Notes: a model not told the origin generated them from the sequence alone. Counted from the stretch's first letter, positions 10,370-22,330 are shown. The stretch: 64,000 bases of DNA from Arion vulgaris (GCA_020796225.1 CM036775.1:9470671-9534670); one strand, 5' to 3'. Program-made: numbers and translations.

Positions 10370-10930
10370 GGGTCTAAAACCAAAGAATTAACTTTATTGC
10401 ACCGGGTTTTACCCCATATGACTCAGTCCCTCTCCGCAGAAATGGCACGAGTATTGCACAAAGCATGAGCCCCGTAGCTCAGGCAACAATCCTAACTTAC
10501 TTACTTACTTAATCCCGTCATGCCTAGTGACACATGGGGCTTCAGAAAAGACTTTCCATGCTCTCCTGTCCCGTGCAACCTTCAGCGCAGAGCCCTACGT
10601 CAGAGATGCGGTGTCCAGTTCCTCTTCCATCATGCGCCTCCATGTTGTCCGTGGTCTGCCTTTCTTTCTCTTTCCTTCTGGTGTCCAAGTGAGGGCTACC
10701 CTTGCAGACATTTCTTGTCTCATTCTCATAACATGTCCGAGCCATTTCCATCTTCTCTTTTGAGTATGTCATTCATTGCCTCTTGTCTTGTATCTTGGAG
10801 TAGTTGGTTATTGGATATTTTAACAATCCTACCGGTTTCTGGAAAAAAATGCAATCGTGAACAGAATGGCGGGCCGAATTCGAACCCACGACGTTCGGAA
10901 CGCAAGGCAAATGCTTAATGTAGGAACACC
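10370..10930 (-). mobile_element. SINE-F split by a LINE
   Basis: Head at 10827-10930 (sense: box B-like GGGTTCGAATTCGG) and 3-prime part at 10370-10496. The LINE between has a target duplication AACAATCCTA. Confidence 0.7.
10497..10826 (-). mobile_element. RTE-like LINE 3-prime piece with (TAAG)n tail
   Basis: Tail ACTTACTTACTTACTTAAT; ORF piece includes [16 protein letters not shown] and RKERKAGRPRTTW-type motifs broken by indels. A near-identical opposite copy is at 55955-56350. Confidence 0.78.
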
Positions 10931-10939
10931 TAACATCTA

Positions 10940-11100
10940 CGACACATAGACTCCTCACTTTACATTTCTAGGTTCTAGTGTGCTTGAGGTAGGAGGGTCA
11001 ATTCCTTGACTAACGCGTGGAACGTCGAGTGTGGGATTGAACACACACCCCTCGTGTCCGACTCGATAGGTGAACACTTATGCGTAACGCTAATTCGCCC
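10940..11100 (-). mobile_element. SINE-G
   Basis: Sense strand has box A-like TAGCGTTACGCATAAG and box B-like TGTTCAATCCCACAC. Second copy at 62050-62212. Confidence 0.65.
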
Positions 11101-11104
11101 CAGT

Positions 11105-11430
11105 AGGAATCTCATCATCATCATCATCAAGGTGCGTATCCTTTATAGGACGCTGTTCTTTTTGCAGCACATCTGAAATTCATTCTGTCTCTAGCCAGTT
11201 CACCCACTTCGTCGATGGTCATGTTCATGGCTTCTTTAATATCTTGTAGCTATCTTTTTCTTGGTCTGCCTCTGCGTCCTGGGACGCTGCCCTCTAATAT
11301 TGTTCTTTCCAGGCCATCGTGACGCTTGATGTGACCAAAGTATGTAATTTTTCTGTATAGTATGTTGTTTATCGGCCAATTCTCTTTAACATCTAGCTCT
11401 TTCAGGACATCAGTGTTCTTTCTTTAGTAG
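11105..11430 (-). mobile_element. RTE-like LINE 3-prime piece
   Basis: (ATC)n tail then GGTGCGTATCCTTTATAGGA; extends the piece at 580-771 to the reverse transcriptase C-terminal side. Confidence 0.7.
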
Positions 11431-11454
11431 GAATCTGCGGACAGTAAATATAGC

Positions 11455-11590
11455 TGGTGATCGTTTTATATGTTTAGTTTAGCCGTCGGATCATCATCAC
11501 TGCACGTCGAAGCAATTAGTCCTTAAGTGCTCTGATCTCCCCCTCAGTATGTCTCTCAGCGTGTGACGACTAACGACCCGGTTCTTTGTT
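11455..11590 (-). mobile_element. RNase H LINE 3-prime end
   Basis: Complement of 19185-19275: RSEHL-type tail, then CAATTAGTCC and the terminal GTTTAGTTTAGCCGTCGG. This is one parent of the 84-bp satellite. Confidence 0.72.
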
Positions 11591-11605
11591 GGTTGTATAT
11601 ATGTT

Positions 11606-11800
11606 CCTTGCCCGCCTGTCCAGCGTGTTCATAGCGCGTGGGACGATGGGTGACAAGCCCCCATGTGAGGTCGGTTCAATTCTGGTAGAAAAGTCAAAGG
11701 TTCTCCAGATTTACGGTGTTCGTGGCACCGAACCGAAGGGTTACGATGTCCATGTCACCAGAGCCGAAAGCTCAAGTGCTTCTGGGTCGAAAAAATATAT
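11606..11800 (+). mobile_element. SINE-D
   Basis: Head GCGTGTTCATAGCGCGTGGG; box B GGTTCAATTC; ends in an A and TA tail. Confidence 0.75.
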
Positions 11801-11809
11801 ATATATTGC

Positions 11810-12320
11810 CTTTTTCGTCTTTACAGAAGGTCAATTGGCAAGTGATTTACTGTGACAACTTCTGAGTTTTCGTTTTCTCTCTTGTCGTTCAGCTCGTATA
11901 TAAGTCTCTTCTCAAAAGACTCTGCGCCCTTTCGTAATATGGCTTTCCACACAACTCTGTCATCAGCTAGTCCCTCCCATCTGCTGGGACCTATAGAAAA
12001 GTTTTTCATTGAGGCTTTGCAGACATCTTTATATCTTAGCAGTGGTCTGCCCTGGTGTCTCTTCCCTTCGAAAGTTCACAGAACAACATTTATTTTGGTA
12101 TGCGGCAAGTTTCCAATTCACATGTCCCAACCATCTTAGTCGTCTACTGCTGAGCATGCCCGTGATGGAAGGCAGTTTTGCACCTTGCAGTACTTCAGAG
12201 TTGGTTATCTTGTCGTACCACCTGATGTTCATAATCTTGCGGAGACATCGAAGGTGAAAGATGATAAGTCTCCTCTCGTATGTTCCTTCGAAGATTCGCG
12301 GTGACTGTAATAGTGCCACA
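11810..12320 (-). mobile_element. RTE-like LINE ORF2 C-terminal piece
   Basis: Reads LRCLRKIMNIRWYDKITNSE and RRLRWLGHVNW, then REETPGQTTAKI and the 3-prime region to 11815. The same 3-prime region recurs inverted at 63275-63475. 12321-12360 is a fragment of the repeat at 53490-53620. Confidence 0.8.
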
Positions 12321-12463
12321 ACATAGCTACAACCAAAAGGCCCTTATCAAGAAAAAAGGGAAAGTTGAATTTAAGGCATAACTTTATGCTGACGTTGCAA
12401 GAACCTATATACTATATATAATATATACAAGAAAGTTACCTGCCTGATTTAACCCCCAACTCA

Positions 12464-12678
12464 GCCCGCGTGCCCTCGTGTTCGTAGCGCGTTGGACTAC
12501 GGGTGACTAGTCCTCTGTAAGTGCGGGTTCAGCTCCGCGGACTGGCACAGCTACAGGTTCCCCAGATTTACGGTGTTCGTGGCACCGAGCCGAAGGGTTA
12601 CGATGTCCTTGACACCGAGCTGAAGAGCTTTCAGCTCAAGTGCTTCTGGATCGGGATAATTAAAAAAAAAAAAAAAAC
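12464..12678 (+). mobile_element. SINE-D
   Basis: Well preserved: GTGTTCGTAGCGCGTTGGAC head, box B GGTTCAGCTCC, (A)16 tail at 12661-12676. Confidence 0.85.
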
Positions 12679-13215
12679 CAACTCACCAGTGTAATCTTAG
12701 CCTAATTTCTACACAGCATCAGACGTGAACATGAACTACTTACTGAAACGGTCCCCAAACTATAACAGAGCGGATACCTTTGACATGTACGTATATAAAT
12801 ATATGAAGAACTTCAGCAACCCCTACATACCGTTTGTTGAGACTTACCTAGTATATAGCAAAATAATGAGATGGAATATTTTACTTCTATTGGAAGAAGA
12901 TTGATGTAACATTTGAGGTACCAGACACCACATTTTGAGAATCGTTGTTCAACGACGTAGTACATATTTCAGAAACCATTGACCCGTAGTTGAAGGTGAA
13001 GGTTATTATAGAACATGGCGGAATGTGTCTTTACGTTTAAGCGGCGCTCTAACATTAAACAGTTTATGATGGTGTTTATAACTAGATCAAAACAAGTATT
13101 TGGAATATTAAAGAAAAAGATAATAAAGAATGTTAAAGAAAACTCGATAGAGAAATAGAGACACGGTGTCAAAAAGCAAATGCAGTGATCTACTAGGTGG
13201 TACCATTACTACAAC
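12679..13215. other. No recognised feature
   Basis: AT-rich sequence with no recognisable repeat, RNA or protein pattern. Confidence 0.5.
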
Positions 13216-13720
13216 ACCCACAGATCAAGATGGAAGTGAAAAGATATGATAAAAAGTATTTTCCTACCAAAACTTTGTTACCAGTGCCAAACTTGGTCTC
13301 TTACAGCAACACACCACAGAAAGCTCATCACGTGTGAAATGAAATGCTTGAGGAAGGTAGTGGGAGTCACCAGGAAAGACAGAATACGAAATGAGGACAT
13401 CAGAAGCAGAGTGGGCATAACTTCATGCACCGAATACATCGAAAGATAACAAATGCAGTGGTTTGGACATTTAATAAGAATGAAATACAACCAACCACCA
13501 ATAACATCATACAATAAAAAGAGATCGGGTACTAGAGCTAAGGGAAGACCAAGAAAAAGATGGATAGACAATATCAAGACCACACTGCATAAACATGGAT
13601 ATAACACAACAAGGGTGACTCATCTAGCCCTAGAACGCAAATTAAAGCATCCATCCCAACGCTTAACGACAAGAGTGGAATGTCAACTACATCTTCCACC
13701 TGGGAATAGACAAAGAAAAA
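13216..13720 (+). mobile_element. RTE-like LINE ORF2 C-terminal piece
   Basis: Reads [40 protein letters not shown], one stop at 13449, then QWFGHLIRM and KGRPRKRWIDNI. Recently enough inserted to keep long open stretches. Confidence 0.85.
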
Positions 13721-14360
13721 GATACCTTAGAAGTATCTTCACATCTGATAGTAGACTGGACAGAGATCGAAACTAGAATCCAGCAAGCCAACAACATTAC
13801 ATACCAACTTACCCCAATCTTGAAACACCCAGCAATTCCAGTAGAGACTAAAAGATAGATTATAAATGCAATCTTCATACCAACACTGTGCTACCAGTGC
13901 CAAACATGGGCACTGACAAAAGAACAAGAAAGGAAAATTACCACATGCGAAATGAGATGCCTGAGGAAAGAAGTAAATAAAACAAGAAGAAACCATATAA
14001 GAAATGAGGAAATTAGAGGAACAGTCGGAACAAAACCTGCTATTAGATTTATTGAAAAATGGAGACTCAAATGGTGTGGCCACTTGGTGAGAATGAACCT
14101 GAATACACCAGTTGCAAGAGCATACAACCTGAAAATGGAATCATCAAGAGGAAGGAACAGACCAAGAAAAAGATGGGTTGATGGAGTTACAGACATCTTA
14201 AAACTCCACAATACCACAGCAAATCAAGCGACAGCACATGCACTATCTTGGAAACCGATCATCAGTTAAAACTGATACGTCTAACGGCAAAAAAGCAGAG
14301 AAGGACAAAAGTAAGAAGAATAAGATAAATGAAAGCACAGACTAAGTTCTGAAAGTTGGT
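13721..14360 (+). mobile_element. Second RTE-like LINE piece, same orientation
   Basis: Starts further upstream in ORF2 (YLRSIFTSDSRLDRDRN, after a shift QQANNITYQLTPILKHPAIP), then MRCLRKEVNKTRRNHIRNEE and RPRKRWVDGVTDIL. Different subfamily from its neighbour; the pair lies head to tail. Confidence 0.85.
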
Positions 14361-14409
14361 TCAATAATAAAGCATGACACTCTATTAAAGACGATGTTAG
14401 AAGGAAGGA

Positions 14410-15035
14410 AGAGACATGCATCAGGAAGATAGTGTTACATATGGCAGAACAGCAGCAAGAGTGTATCAGCAGAGAAAGAGAGACAGCAGCAAAAGTGTAC
14501 CAGCAGTGGACGAGAGACAGCAGCTAAAGTGTATCAGCAGAGGAAGAGAGACAGATAGCAGCAAAAGTGTACCAGCAGAGGAAGAGAGACAGACAGCAGC
14601 AAAAGTGTACCAGCAGAGGAAGAGAGACAGATAGCAGCAAAAGTGTACCAGCAGAGGAAGAGAGACATATAGTAGCAAAAGTGTACCAGCAGAGGAAGAG
14701 AGACATATAGTAGCAAAAGTGTACCAGCAGAGGAAGAGAGACAGACAGCAGCTTCTTCTTTGCGTTCGTTCTTTACGATCAATTTTAATCACTCTTTGTG
14801 ATATGTTTGATCTTTGCCAAGAACGTGTATATGTTGCACATTGGTTTGGTAGGCCCTAAACGCATAGACTTCTACACGTTTAGGACACATGCATCCGATT
14901 TCAGCCAAACCTCCTTAGTTGCCTCTTACGACATGCGTGGCAGGTAACAGTGGTTCTATTCTTTACATCCCAAATTTGGGCCACGGTAACCACTCGGGCG
15001 AGACAGCAGCTAAAGTGTACAAGCATTTTAAAAAT
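14410..15035. repeat. 34-38 bp minisatellite, split by SINE-A
   Basis: Unit AGACAGCAGCAAAAGTGTAC plus CAGCAGAGGAAGAG, about 9 units at 14445-14756 and a remnant at 15000-15035. Units are in frame over long runs, giving Ser/Lys and Leu/Cys-rich false open frames. Confidence 0.9.
14757..15000 (-). mobile_element. SINE-A
   Basis: Full copy inside the minisatellite; AGACAGCAGC occurs on both sides, so the duplication merges with the array unit. Confidence 0.85.
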
Positions 15036-15119
15036 GTATCTAAGAGTCTGTGCTGCAAGATGATCTTCCCCCTCCCCCACCCCATTCATATCTTGAACTC
15101 TGTGCTCCAGCATTAATCA

Positions 15120-15775
15120 GTTCATATCTCAGACTCCGATCTATGGGGTGCCCCAACACCAGTTTATGATGTATATCTCAGGCTCTGGGGTGCCCAAGTG
15201 CATAATTCGTATTTTAGACAACATACTGTTGGGTTCCCGAACACCAGTTTATATTCAGTTCTGTGGGGTGCCCCAACACCAGTTTATATTCAGTGTTGTA
15301 GGGTGCCCCAACACCAGTTTATATTCAGTGCTGTAGGGTGCCCCAACACCAGTTTATATTCAGTTCTGTAGGGTGCCCCAACACCAGTTTATATTCAGTG
15401 CTGTAGGGTGCCCCAACACCAGTTTATATTCAGTGCTGTAGGTGCCCTAACACCAGTTTATATTCAGTGTGTCTGGGGTTCCCAACACCAGTTTATATTC
15501 AGTGCTGTCTGGGGTTCCCCAACACCAGTTTATATTCAGTGCTGTCATGGTTCCCCAACACCAGTTTATATTCAGTGCTGTCTGGGGTTCCCCAACACCA
15601 GTTTATATTCAGTGCTGTCTGGGGTGCCCCAACACCAGTTTATATTCAGTGCTGTAGGTGCCCAACACCAGTTTATATTCAGTGCTGTAGGTGCCCAACA
15701 CCAGTTTATATTCAGTGTTATGGGGACCCTAACACCAGTTCATTTTCAGTTTGTGTTTACCTTTTCCCTTCCCCA
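15120..15775. repeat. 34-bp minisatellite
   Basis: About 18 units of CACCAGTTTATATTCAGTGC plus TGTAGGGTGCCCCAA. Variant units carry GGGGTTCCC or a shortened GGTGCCC. Confidence 0.93.
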
Positions 15776-16075
15776 ATAAAAGACCTAAGATCCAATAAAG
15801 ACCCTAAGATCCCAATAAGAGACCCTAATATCCCCAATAAGAGACCTAATATCCCCAATAAGAGACTCTAATCATAGCATATCCCAATAAGAGCCCCAAT
15901 ATCCCCAATAAGAGACCCTAATATCCCCAATAAGAGACCCTAATATCCCCAATAAGAGACCTAATATCCCAATAAGAGACTTCCCTAAGATCCAATAGAA
16001 CCCTAATATCCCCAATAGAGACTAATATCCCAATAAAAGACCCATAGATCCCAATAAAATAAAGATCTCAATTTG
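15776..16075. repeat. 21-22 bp minisatellite
   Basis: About 13 units of CCCAATAAGAGACCCTAATA, directly adjoining the 34-bp array; flanking AATAAA-like words come from the unit. Confidence 0.9.
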
Positions 16076-16365
16076 TATCTGAGCCCGCTGGCCATATGTT
16101 TATCGGAGGCCACGAATGAACTAAAACCTGCTGCCTTGCAGGTCGGCTGGGGACAGCCAAAGACTGACGGAGAGGGAGCCCAGTAAACACTGGCTAAAAC
16201 CGGACACATCGTCAAAGGATAAGCACCAGAGCTTCAAATGGCACTGAAGATGTGACGAAACACACACCCATGCTAAAGCTGAATGAATCAGATTTCCACA
16301 TGAATAAGCATTTATGGGGAAATCTGGCACATCAGTCGGGTGATCGCAAGAGAGAGAATCAACTA
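16076..16365 (+). mobile_element. SINE-C, head replaced or lost
   Basis: Body CCAGTAAACACTGGCTAAAA to GATCGCAAGAGAGAGAATC. The common head is absent; GAGCCCGCTGG is at its place. Confidence 0.75.
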
Positions 16366-16865
16366 AGCTGGCTTGATCAAGACAGATCTGGTTGGAGGAA
16401 ATTTGTTGATGTCTTATGTTTCAATGGAAGTTAACTCTTTCCACCGCACGCTGCGCCACGGCGGAGGTCCATTGAACGTCATTAGCCGCACACAGTACCA
16501 TAGAGTTACTTCCCTTACAAGAAGTCTTTCTAGTTTTACTTCTACGACTTTTTAACCTTGTTATTCAATTAGGATGTCCAGTTTTCTTCAATTTAGCATA
16601 TAATAATATCCCTTGAATTAACTCTTTAAAAATTAAGGAAAAGACTCTGCATGGAAAGAGTTAAGAAAAGAGAAAAAAGATGCACGATAAAAACCTAAGA
16701 TCCTACCTGCCATGGTTTGGGATGAGCGTCAGACCTTCTTCTGGCATGCACCCAATAGTATCCAAACGATGCTGTCCCGGACGCAATTAATATTAACCTT
16801 GTTGATCTTGTCATCTTACTTCTAACATGAACTGAACTTTGATCTGCAGAATAAAACAGAAGGTC
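16366..16865. other. No recognised feature
   Basis: No repeat, gene or RNA recognised in 500 bp. Confidence 0.45.
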
Positions 16866-17000
16866 AAGGGTATCTATTTACAGAATTTTAAAACTAACAA
16901 AATCCAACATAGAAAATGAAATACTAGGACACATGACGCAGATTTTGAAATGCAAACATGTCATCATGAACACTAAAAGAGCACTGTTATTCATCTTCTT
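16866..17000 (+). mobile_element. RTE-like LINE fragment
   Basis: Diverged copy of the segment at 28745-28865 (CAACATAG, then ATGCAAACATGTCATCATGA). Confidence 0.6.
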
Positions 17001-17009
17001 AAAATTTCT

Positions 17010-17230
17010 TCTTCTGCAACCTACCAGGCATGTCGTAAGAGGCGACTAAGGTAGGGGCCTAAGGAAGCTACCCTAGTAAAACAAAAACGTCGCAGAAATT
17101 GGATGTGCTGGCTTACTTGTAGGTGCATAACTGGTACGTACAATCTACAATCGCTCTGAGGCTCAGATCACATACAAATCACACAGAGTAGTTAATAAGT
17201 GGTCGATATGTAGCGTTTGAAGAAGAAGTG
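17010..17230 (+). mobile_element. SINE-B
   Basis: CAGGCATGTCGTAAGAGGCG core to TTTGAAGAAGAAG tail; head end missing. Confidence 0.8.
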
Positions 17231-17263
17231 CATGACAAAATTATGTTAGTATTTATAAAACAA

Positions 17264-17470
17264 TTTTTTTTTTTCCGATCCAGAAGCATTTGAGCTGAAA
17301 GCTCTTCGGCTCGGTGTCATGGACATCGTAACCCTTCGGCTCGGTGCCACGAACACCGTAAATTTGGGGAACCTGTAGCTTTTCTGCCAGTCCGCGGAGT
17401 TGAACCCGCACTTACAGAGGACTAGTCACCCATAGTCCAACGCGCTACGAACACGCTGGGCACGCTGGCG
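17264..17470 (-). mobile_element. SINE-D
   Basis: 12-bp duplication TTTATAAAACAA (17252-17263, 17471-17482). Complete with A tail (seen as T run). Confidence 0.87.
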
Positions 17471-17482
17471 TTTATAAAACAA

Positions 17483-17795
17483 TAAATGTCAACCAACCTG
17501 AAGTATATCCCTTGATGTGATGCAGTTGAACATTTACTCCAAAAACATTAAATTTTCCAAATATAGTTGACAAGTTTAATTTTGTATTGTTTTTAATGTG
17601 AAGAGTTATATCTGGAACAATTGTTTAACACAAAGGTTCTTCGCTGGAAACCACACAGTTGGCAGATTAAAAGTCCAGTCTGATTTCTGAGGAAAGACAA
17701 AACACATATGTCTTATAACAAACAAAAATTAAAGCACTATAAATCCTTTTGTTTTTATTATATTATATTCCTCTTGTACCGGTATAAGTTATATA
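17483..17795. other. No recognised feature
   Basis: AT-rich, no pattern recognised. Confidence 0.45.
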
Positions 17796-18320
17796 AAGTC
17801 TGCAAGCAATTTCTTCATACCGTTTTATCCTGGGCAACTTACTCCATCTCTTTTATGGAATTGAGCCTGATATTTTTCACCTCTCACAGTCTTCTTCTTC
17901 AAACGCTCCATATCGACCACTTGTTAACCACATCTTTTGTGATTTGTACAGTGAGAAAAGCGATGTGGGACTGCCAAGAGTTAGTACCGCCTGGCTGGCC
18001 AGTTACATTGCGCCCGTCTTCAGCGATACTATTTGGCGGCTGTGAGGATCTATCAGTGTACCATAAAAATTTCTTGCCTCCTTTCCATTAGGATGAAATG
18101 TCAGGGAACCGCTCTCTCGTGCATGGTATAGACTTCCCCATTTCAGACGCGTTTCTTAGTTTTCAGAGTTCTTTCTTTCTTGAAAGTGTTGATTCACATT
18201 TAAATGTTTGTTTTGTGATTCTTTGATCATGTTTGATTATGTCCAACATATCTCCATCTTCACTTTTGTATTTTTTTTTAAAGAGGCCTAAAGACAAGGG
18301 ATTGACTTATTATACGTCTC
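17796..18320 (-). mobile_element. RTE-like LINE pieces with a SINE-B scrap
   Basis: 17796-17890 and about 18060-18290 match the LINE at 30440-30720 and 35620-35900 (TCTGCAAGCAATTTCTTCAT; CCAACATATCTCCATCTTC). 17891-17945 is the tail of a minus-strand SINE-B. Confidence 0.65.
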
Positions 18321-18321
18321 T

Positions 18322-18545
18322 CCTATGTGTTGCTGGGGTCCGAAAGGGGAGCAAAGAATAGTAACACTGCGACCTACAAGGCATGTCATAAGAGGTGACA
18401 GGTTGAAGCCTAGGCAAGCTACCCTAGTAAATAAAAAGCGTTGTAGAAATCGGATATGCTGGCCTACTTGTAGGTGCATAACTAGTACAATGTACAATCA
18501 CAAAGAGTGGTTTTCAAGTAGTTGGTATGGAGCGTTTGAAGAAGA
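18322..18545 (+). mobile_element. SINE-B
   Basis: Head GTGTTGCTGGGGTCCGAAAG to tail GTTTGAAGAAG. Confidence 0.85.
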
Positions 18546-18735
18546 TTTATTGCACCAGGTTTTCCCATATGGCTCTGTTCTCGCTGGAGAAATGCACAAG
18601 GAGTGTTGCACAAACTCTGTAGCTCCAGCAACAATCCTAGGGATCTCCTGAAAAAATGGTGCATATGACTTTGTCCAGATTCGAGTCTTTAACTTTCAGA
18701 ACCCCAGGCAAACATCTTAACTACTTTTTTTAGCC
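18546..18735 (-). mobile_element. SINE-F
   Basis: Sense strand: box B region ACTCGAATCTGGACA, then the shared CTAGGATTGTTGCTGGAGCT and GCACCAGG-like 3-prime end. 18736-18904 holds nothing recognised. Confidence 0.65.
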
Positions 18736-18904
18736 AAGTAATGTACAAGTCGGGTTACCGACTTTCGCAACGTGGGGTTTATCAGCCAGTTATTGATGCA
18801 CAAAGTGTGCCCCCTAACTGAACTGTTTACAGGTATGTCATCCTTTCTTGCAAGTTCCTGTAACTATAATAATTACTTGTAATGAGGTAGCTGACCTCAA
18901 GCTC

Positions 18905-19275
18905 AATTTTTGTGCCAGGGCGTGCAGGTGTAAGGGGAAATGAACGTGCCAATAGGCTTGCAGGTATGTCTGCTGTGCAAAGCGGGCGGGCAATGAATCA
19001 GGCTGATATTCTAGATTCCCTAAGGGAGAGAGGTGTGTACATGATTCAAGTAATAGTGGTGAATCTACAACACTAACCAGACTGCATTAATTCCAAGTTA
19101 AGTGTGGTGTAGCTATACAAGAACACTATAATGGTAGCCAAAGAAGAATAGTAAACCAACACAGAACCGGGTCGTTAGTCGCCACACACTGAGAGACATA
19201 CTGAGGGGGAGATCGGAGCACTTATGGACTAATTGGTTCGATGTTCAGTGATAATGGTCTGACGACTAAACTAAA
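18905..19275 (+). mobile_element. RNase H LINE fragment with 3-prime end
   Basis: Reads GRAGVRGNERANRLAGMSAV, AMNQADILDSLRERG, then the tail block and the terminus GACGACTAAACTAAAC. 19276-19430 holds nothing recognised. Confidence 0.8.
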
Positions 19276-19431
19276 CGCTCAAATCCTTCTCCTTTCTCAT
19301 CCTGGATTAAAACTGACAACAGCAGAGGTATTTTATACTTTAAATCTTTATATTAAAAATATTTTTAGATCGAAATCAACAATTAAAAATTTTTTTTTAC
19401 ATATTTCTAGTTCTCTCTTCCGTTCTCTTCT

Positions 19432-19646
19432 TCTTCTTTGCGTTCGTTCTTTAAGACCAATTTTAATCACTCTTTGTGATATGTCTGATCTTTGCCAAGA
19501 ACGTGTATACGTTGCACATTGGTTTGGTAGTAGCCTCTCAAGACGGCATCCCCCAAACCTCCTTAGTCGCCTCTTACAACATTTGTGGCAGGTAACAGTG
19601 GTTCTATTCTTTACACCCCAAATTTGGGCCCGGTTACCACTCGGGA
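19432..19646 (-). mobile_element. SINE-A
   Basis: Shortened in the middle; TCCGTTCTCT flanks both sides. Confidence 0.8.
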
Positions 19647-19800
19647 ATGTCCGTTCTCTAAAACAAGTCAAAGACTTACATACCATTTTTTCAGGAATGG
19701 AAGAATAACTAACGAATTCCAACATAGATGCAATAAAGCAAATCAAATAATAGGACAAATGGCACCAATTTTGAAATACAAACATGTCACCAGTAACACT

Positions 19801-20136
19801 TTTTTTTTTTTTTTTTCTTTCGTCCCTTTCAACTCAGACGAAGTTTCATCTCTGAAACTGATTTTTGCGTGAAAATCTGTTTTTCCAATTTCTTACAATG
19901 GCAGCAGCGTGCACATTGTAAATTACTTTACACTGCCAGCCGTGTGCTCAATGTACTCGTAATTAGTATTCCCTCGCCATACAGGCAGATTTTCTCAGAC
20001 TTCAGAGGTACTCATGTTATCGTCCTGAGTAAGACCAGGGGACTCGAACAAATGCCGGACAGTAGGTTCGAACCCGAGCTATGAGGCGTCTCACAGCTAG
20101 CAGGCCGAGCTACTATCAACTACTCTAGGCAGTCCC
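19801..20136 (-). mobile_element. SINE-H, complete, 336 bp
   Basis: 13-bp duplication CACCAGTAACACT (19788-19800, 20137-20149). Sense strand: box A-like TAGCTCGGCCTGCTAG, box B GGTTCGAACCTA, A tail of about 17. Second complete copy at 34863-35197, partial at 29520-29685. Confidence 0.9.
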
Positions 20137-20515
20137 CACCAGTAACACTAAAAGAACATTGTACAACAGAATCTTTCTCCCAAAATTATGATATCAGTGT
20201 CAAACCTGAATGCTTACACCAAACGGTAGAAGAAAACTAATCACGACAGAGATGAAGTTCTCTACGCAGAATGCTGGGAGTATGAAGAAGTGACCAGTTT
20301 AGAAATGAAGATGCCTAGAAAAAAAAAGTGGCCACAACATCAGTACTGAAGTTTATCAGGTAACAACAAATTCATGTCTCAGCCACATAAGCAGATTTAG
20401 AGATTATGAATAGCCTCAACGAGTAATGCTATTTCGATATAGTGGATACGAAGCAAAAGGTCGTCCATGCAAAAGGTGGTTCTCAGAAATAACAGAGACG
20501 GTGAAAAAACACTAT

Positions 20516-20874
20516 TTCTCTCTCGATCACCTAAAAGACCAATGTACCAGATCTCTCCATAAATTCATTCATGTGGAAACCTGATTCATGCAGCCTTAGC
20601 ATGGGTGGGTTTCATCACATCTTCAGCGCCATTTGGAGCTCTGTTGCTTATCCTTTGACGATGTGTCCGGATTCAGCAAGCGTTTATTGGGTTCGCTCTG
20701 TTAGCCTTTGGCTGTCCCCAACCGACCTGCAAGGCAGCAGGTTGGCTTCTACACATTTAGGACACGTGCATCTGATTTCAGCCAAACCTCCTTATTCGCC
20801 TCTTACGACATGCGTGGCAGGTAACAGTGGTTCTATTCTTTACACCCCAAATTTGGGCCCGGTAACCACTTGTG
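20516..20874 (-). mobile_element. SINE-C with SINE-A type head extension
   Basis: AAACACTATTT borders both sides. Between the SINE-C body and the common head it also carries the segment GTCCTAAATGTGTAGAAG typical of SINE-A, so the junction differs from the copy at 1463. Confidence 0.82.
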
Positions 20875-21005
20875 AGCTAAACACTATTTAATTTATGAAG
20901 CTCACAAAAAATCCCATTCAAATAAACCTCTTCTTATCCTGACGCTGTGAGTAGGGACTGTAGTGTGAGGCAAAAACAGGATTAGAGAAAAAAAAAGAAG
21001 GAATA

Positions 21006-21539
21006 AGATTAAAAAGATGCTCACACGTTTATTAACAAACTAGTTTGATATCGAAGTACAGACATTATTCTCAGTAGTCAGTATAGTATAGCGCGTATAT
21101 GAACGATTTAGAACAAACAAGAGAGATAACTATTCAGCCTACGTTTATGGGTATGGCACTGTCTACTAACTAACTAACAGTACTAACACACGTGCACACG
21201 ACTTGACACGCATTTAATTTATCCTAATTTCATCAGATGATTATCATTTTATTGTTAGGGTCTGTTGATTTTTTTGAACTTAGGGCAACAATTCCATTTG
21301 TATTAAAGATCAATGTGAAATCACCACAGATATTTAAATATATGTATCTTATTCGATAACCATTCATCTTTTTCATCAGATTATAAGATAAAGTAGAGTA
21401 CGGTAGACCAAATATTAGTTATGGCTTACATGGCTATAAAGAACACTCACCTGCTGACTGCATGTAATACTGCCATGTTGTTTACAAGGTTGTAGGGGAG
21501 ATCACTGTGAGAATATAGAAGGCGGAAATATGTTACTTA
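21006..21539. other. No recognised feature
   Basis: AT-rich, no clear repeat; 21540-21870 has weak resemblance to a LINE 3-prime tail (plus strand) but too diverged to call. Confidence 0.4.
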
Positions 21540-21885
21540 GGAGAGTAGTCTCAGAGGAAGACTGAAGCACAAGAGGAAGAGAAACATCAAGAAAGATGGA
21601 CAAATTACATCATGAAAGAGCACGACATAAAGGAAAGAGACAGGGGATGATGGAGCTCCATTGCAGGATATCTGCTAATAATGAAAAAAGGTGGATATCA
21701 GAGGCGACGAAATGTTTATGAAAGGCACACAAAAGCCTGTACTAGAAACATCTTCCACACAAAGCTGTTTGAGAGCCTTGATGAACTAACTAACAAATAC
21801 ACTAACATATATCCAGACAACAGGACTGATTGTGTAGAAATTATCGATGTAAGGGACGGATGGCTTTAGATATGGGAACAGAGAG

Positions 21886-21922
21886 AATATATATATATAT
21901 ATATAAAAGTGTGTGTGTGTAA
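21886..21922. repeat. (AT)n(GT)n microsatellite
   Basis: ATATATATATATATATATAA followed by GTGTGTGTGT. 21923-22175 holds nothing recognised. Confidence 0.9.
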
Positions 21923-22175
21923 ATAAAGGAGGAATGCAAATAAATTAATCTTATCGTTGTTTCCAAACTTTGTATTTTTGTCTTTACAGACATTTTTTAA
22001 TCTTCAAAATATGATCTTTCTATAGAATATGTTTTACATTGTCGGTTTATGCTGTTTTATTTTTGTAATATACTAGTCGGTTGTTTTAATGTGGTTTCCT
22101 ATCTTCTATCTATCGTTGGTTGTTTATTTTTTAGATAATTCATTTTTACTAGATATATTCATTTAAACAAGGCAG

Positions 22176-22330
22176 TAGAAAAGCATTTAAGTGCTATTAA
22201 ATATAAGTGTTACTGAACAGTTCTTTGTATAAAATTGACAGAGAAGAGAAAGAAATAGATCTATTCAGAAGCACTTAAAATTACAAGAAAATTGGCTGGA
22301 AAAGAGAATGTCAGTTGGAGCTCCTTGAGA
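22176..22330 (+). mobile_element. RTE-like LINE fragment
   Basis: GAGAAGAGAAAGAAATAGAT onward matches 48075-48140. Confidence 0.55.

Larger units (their letters stand above)
19650..21005 (+). mobile_element. RTE-like LINE carrying two SINEs
   Basis: Pieces 19680-19800, 20137-20515 and 20875-21005 are one LINE copy (ISNEFQHRC-type start, degraded LCYQCQ region, 3-prime UTR CTGACGCTGTGAG). Heavily mutated. Confidence 0.75.

Noticed and set aside
15467..15871. Repetitive secreted or silk-like proteins from the 14.4-16 kb arrays
   Set aside because: Frames are opened by minisatellite units of 34 bp that shift frame between units; no signal peptide, splice or consistent frame.
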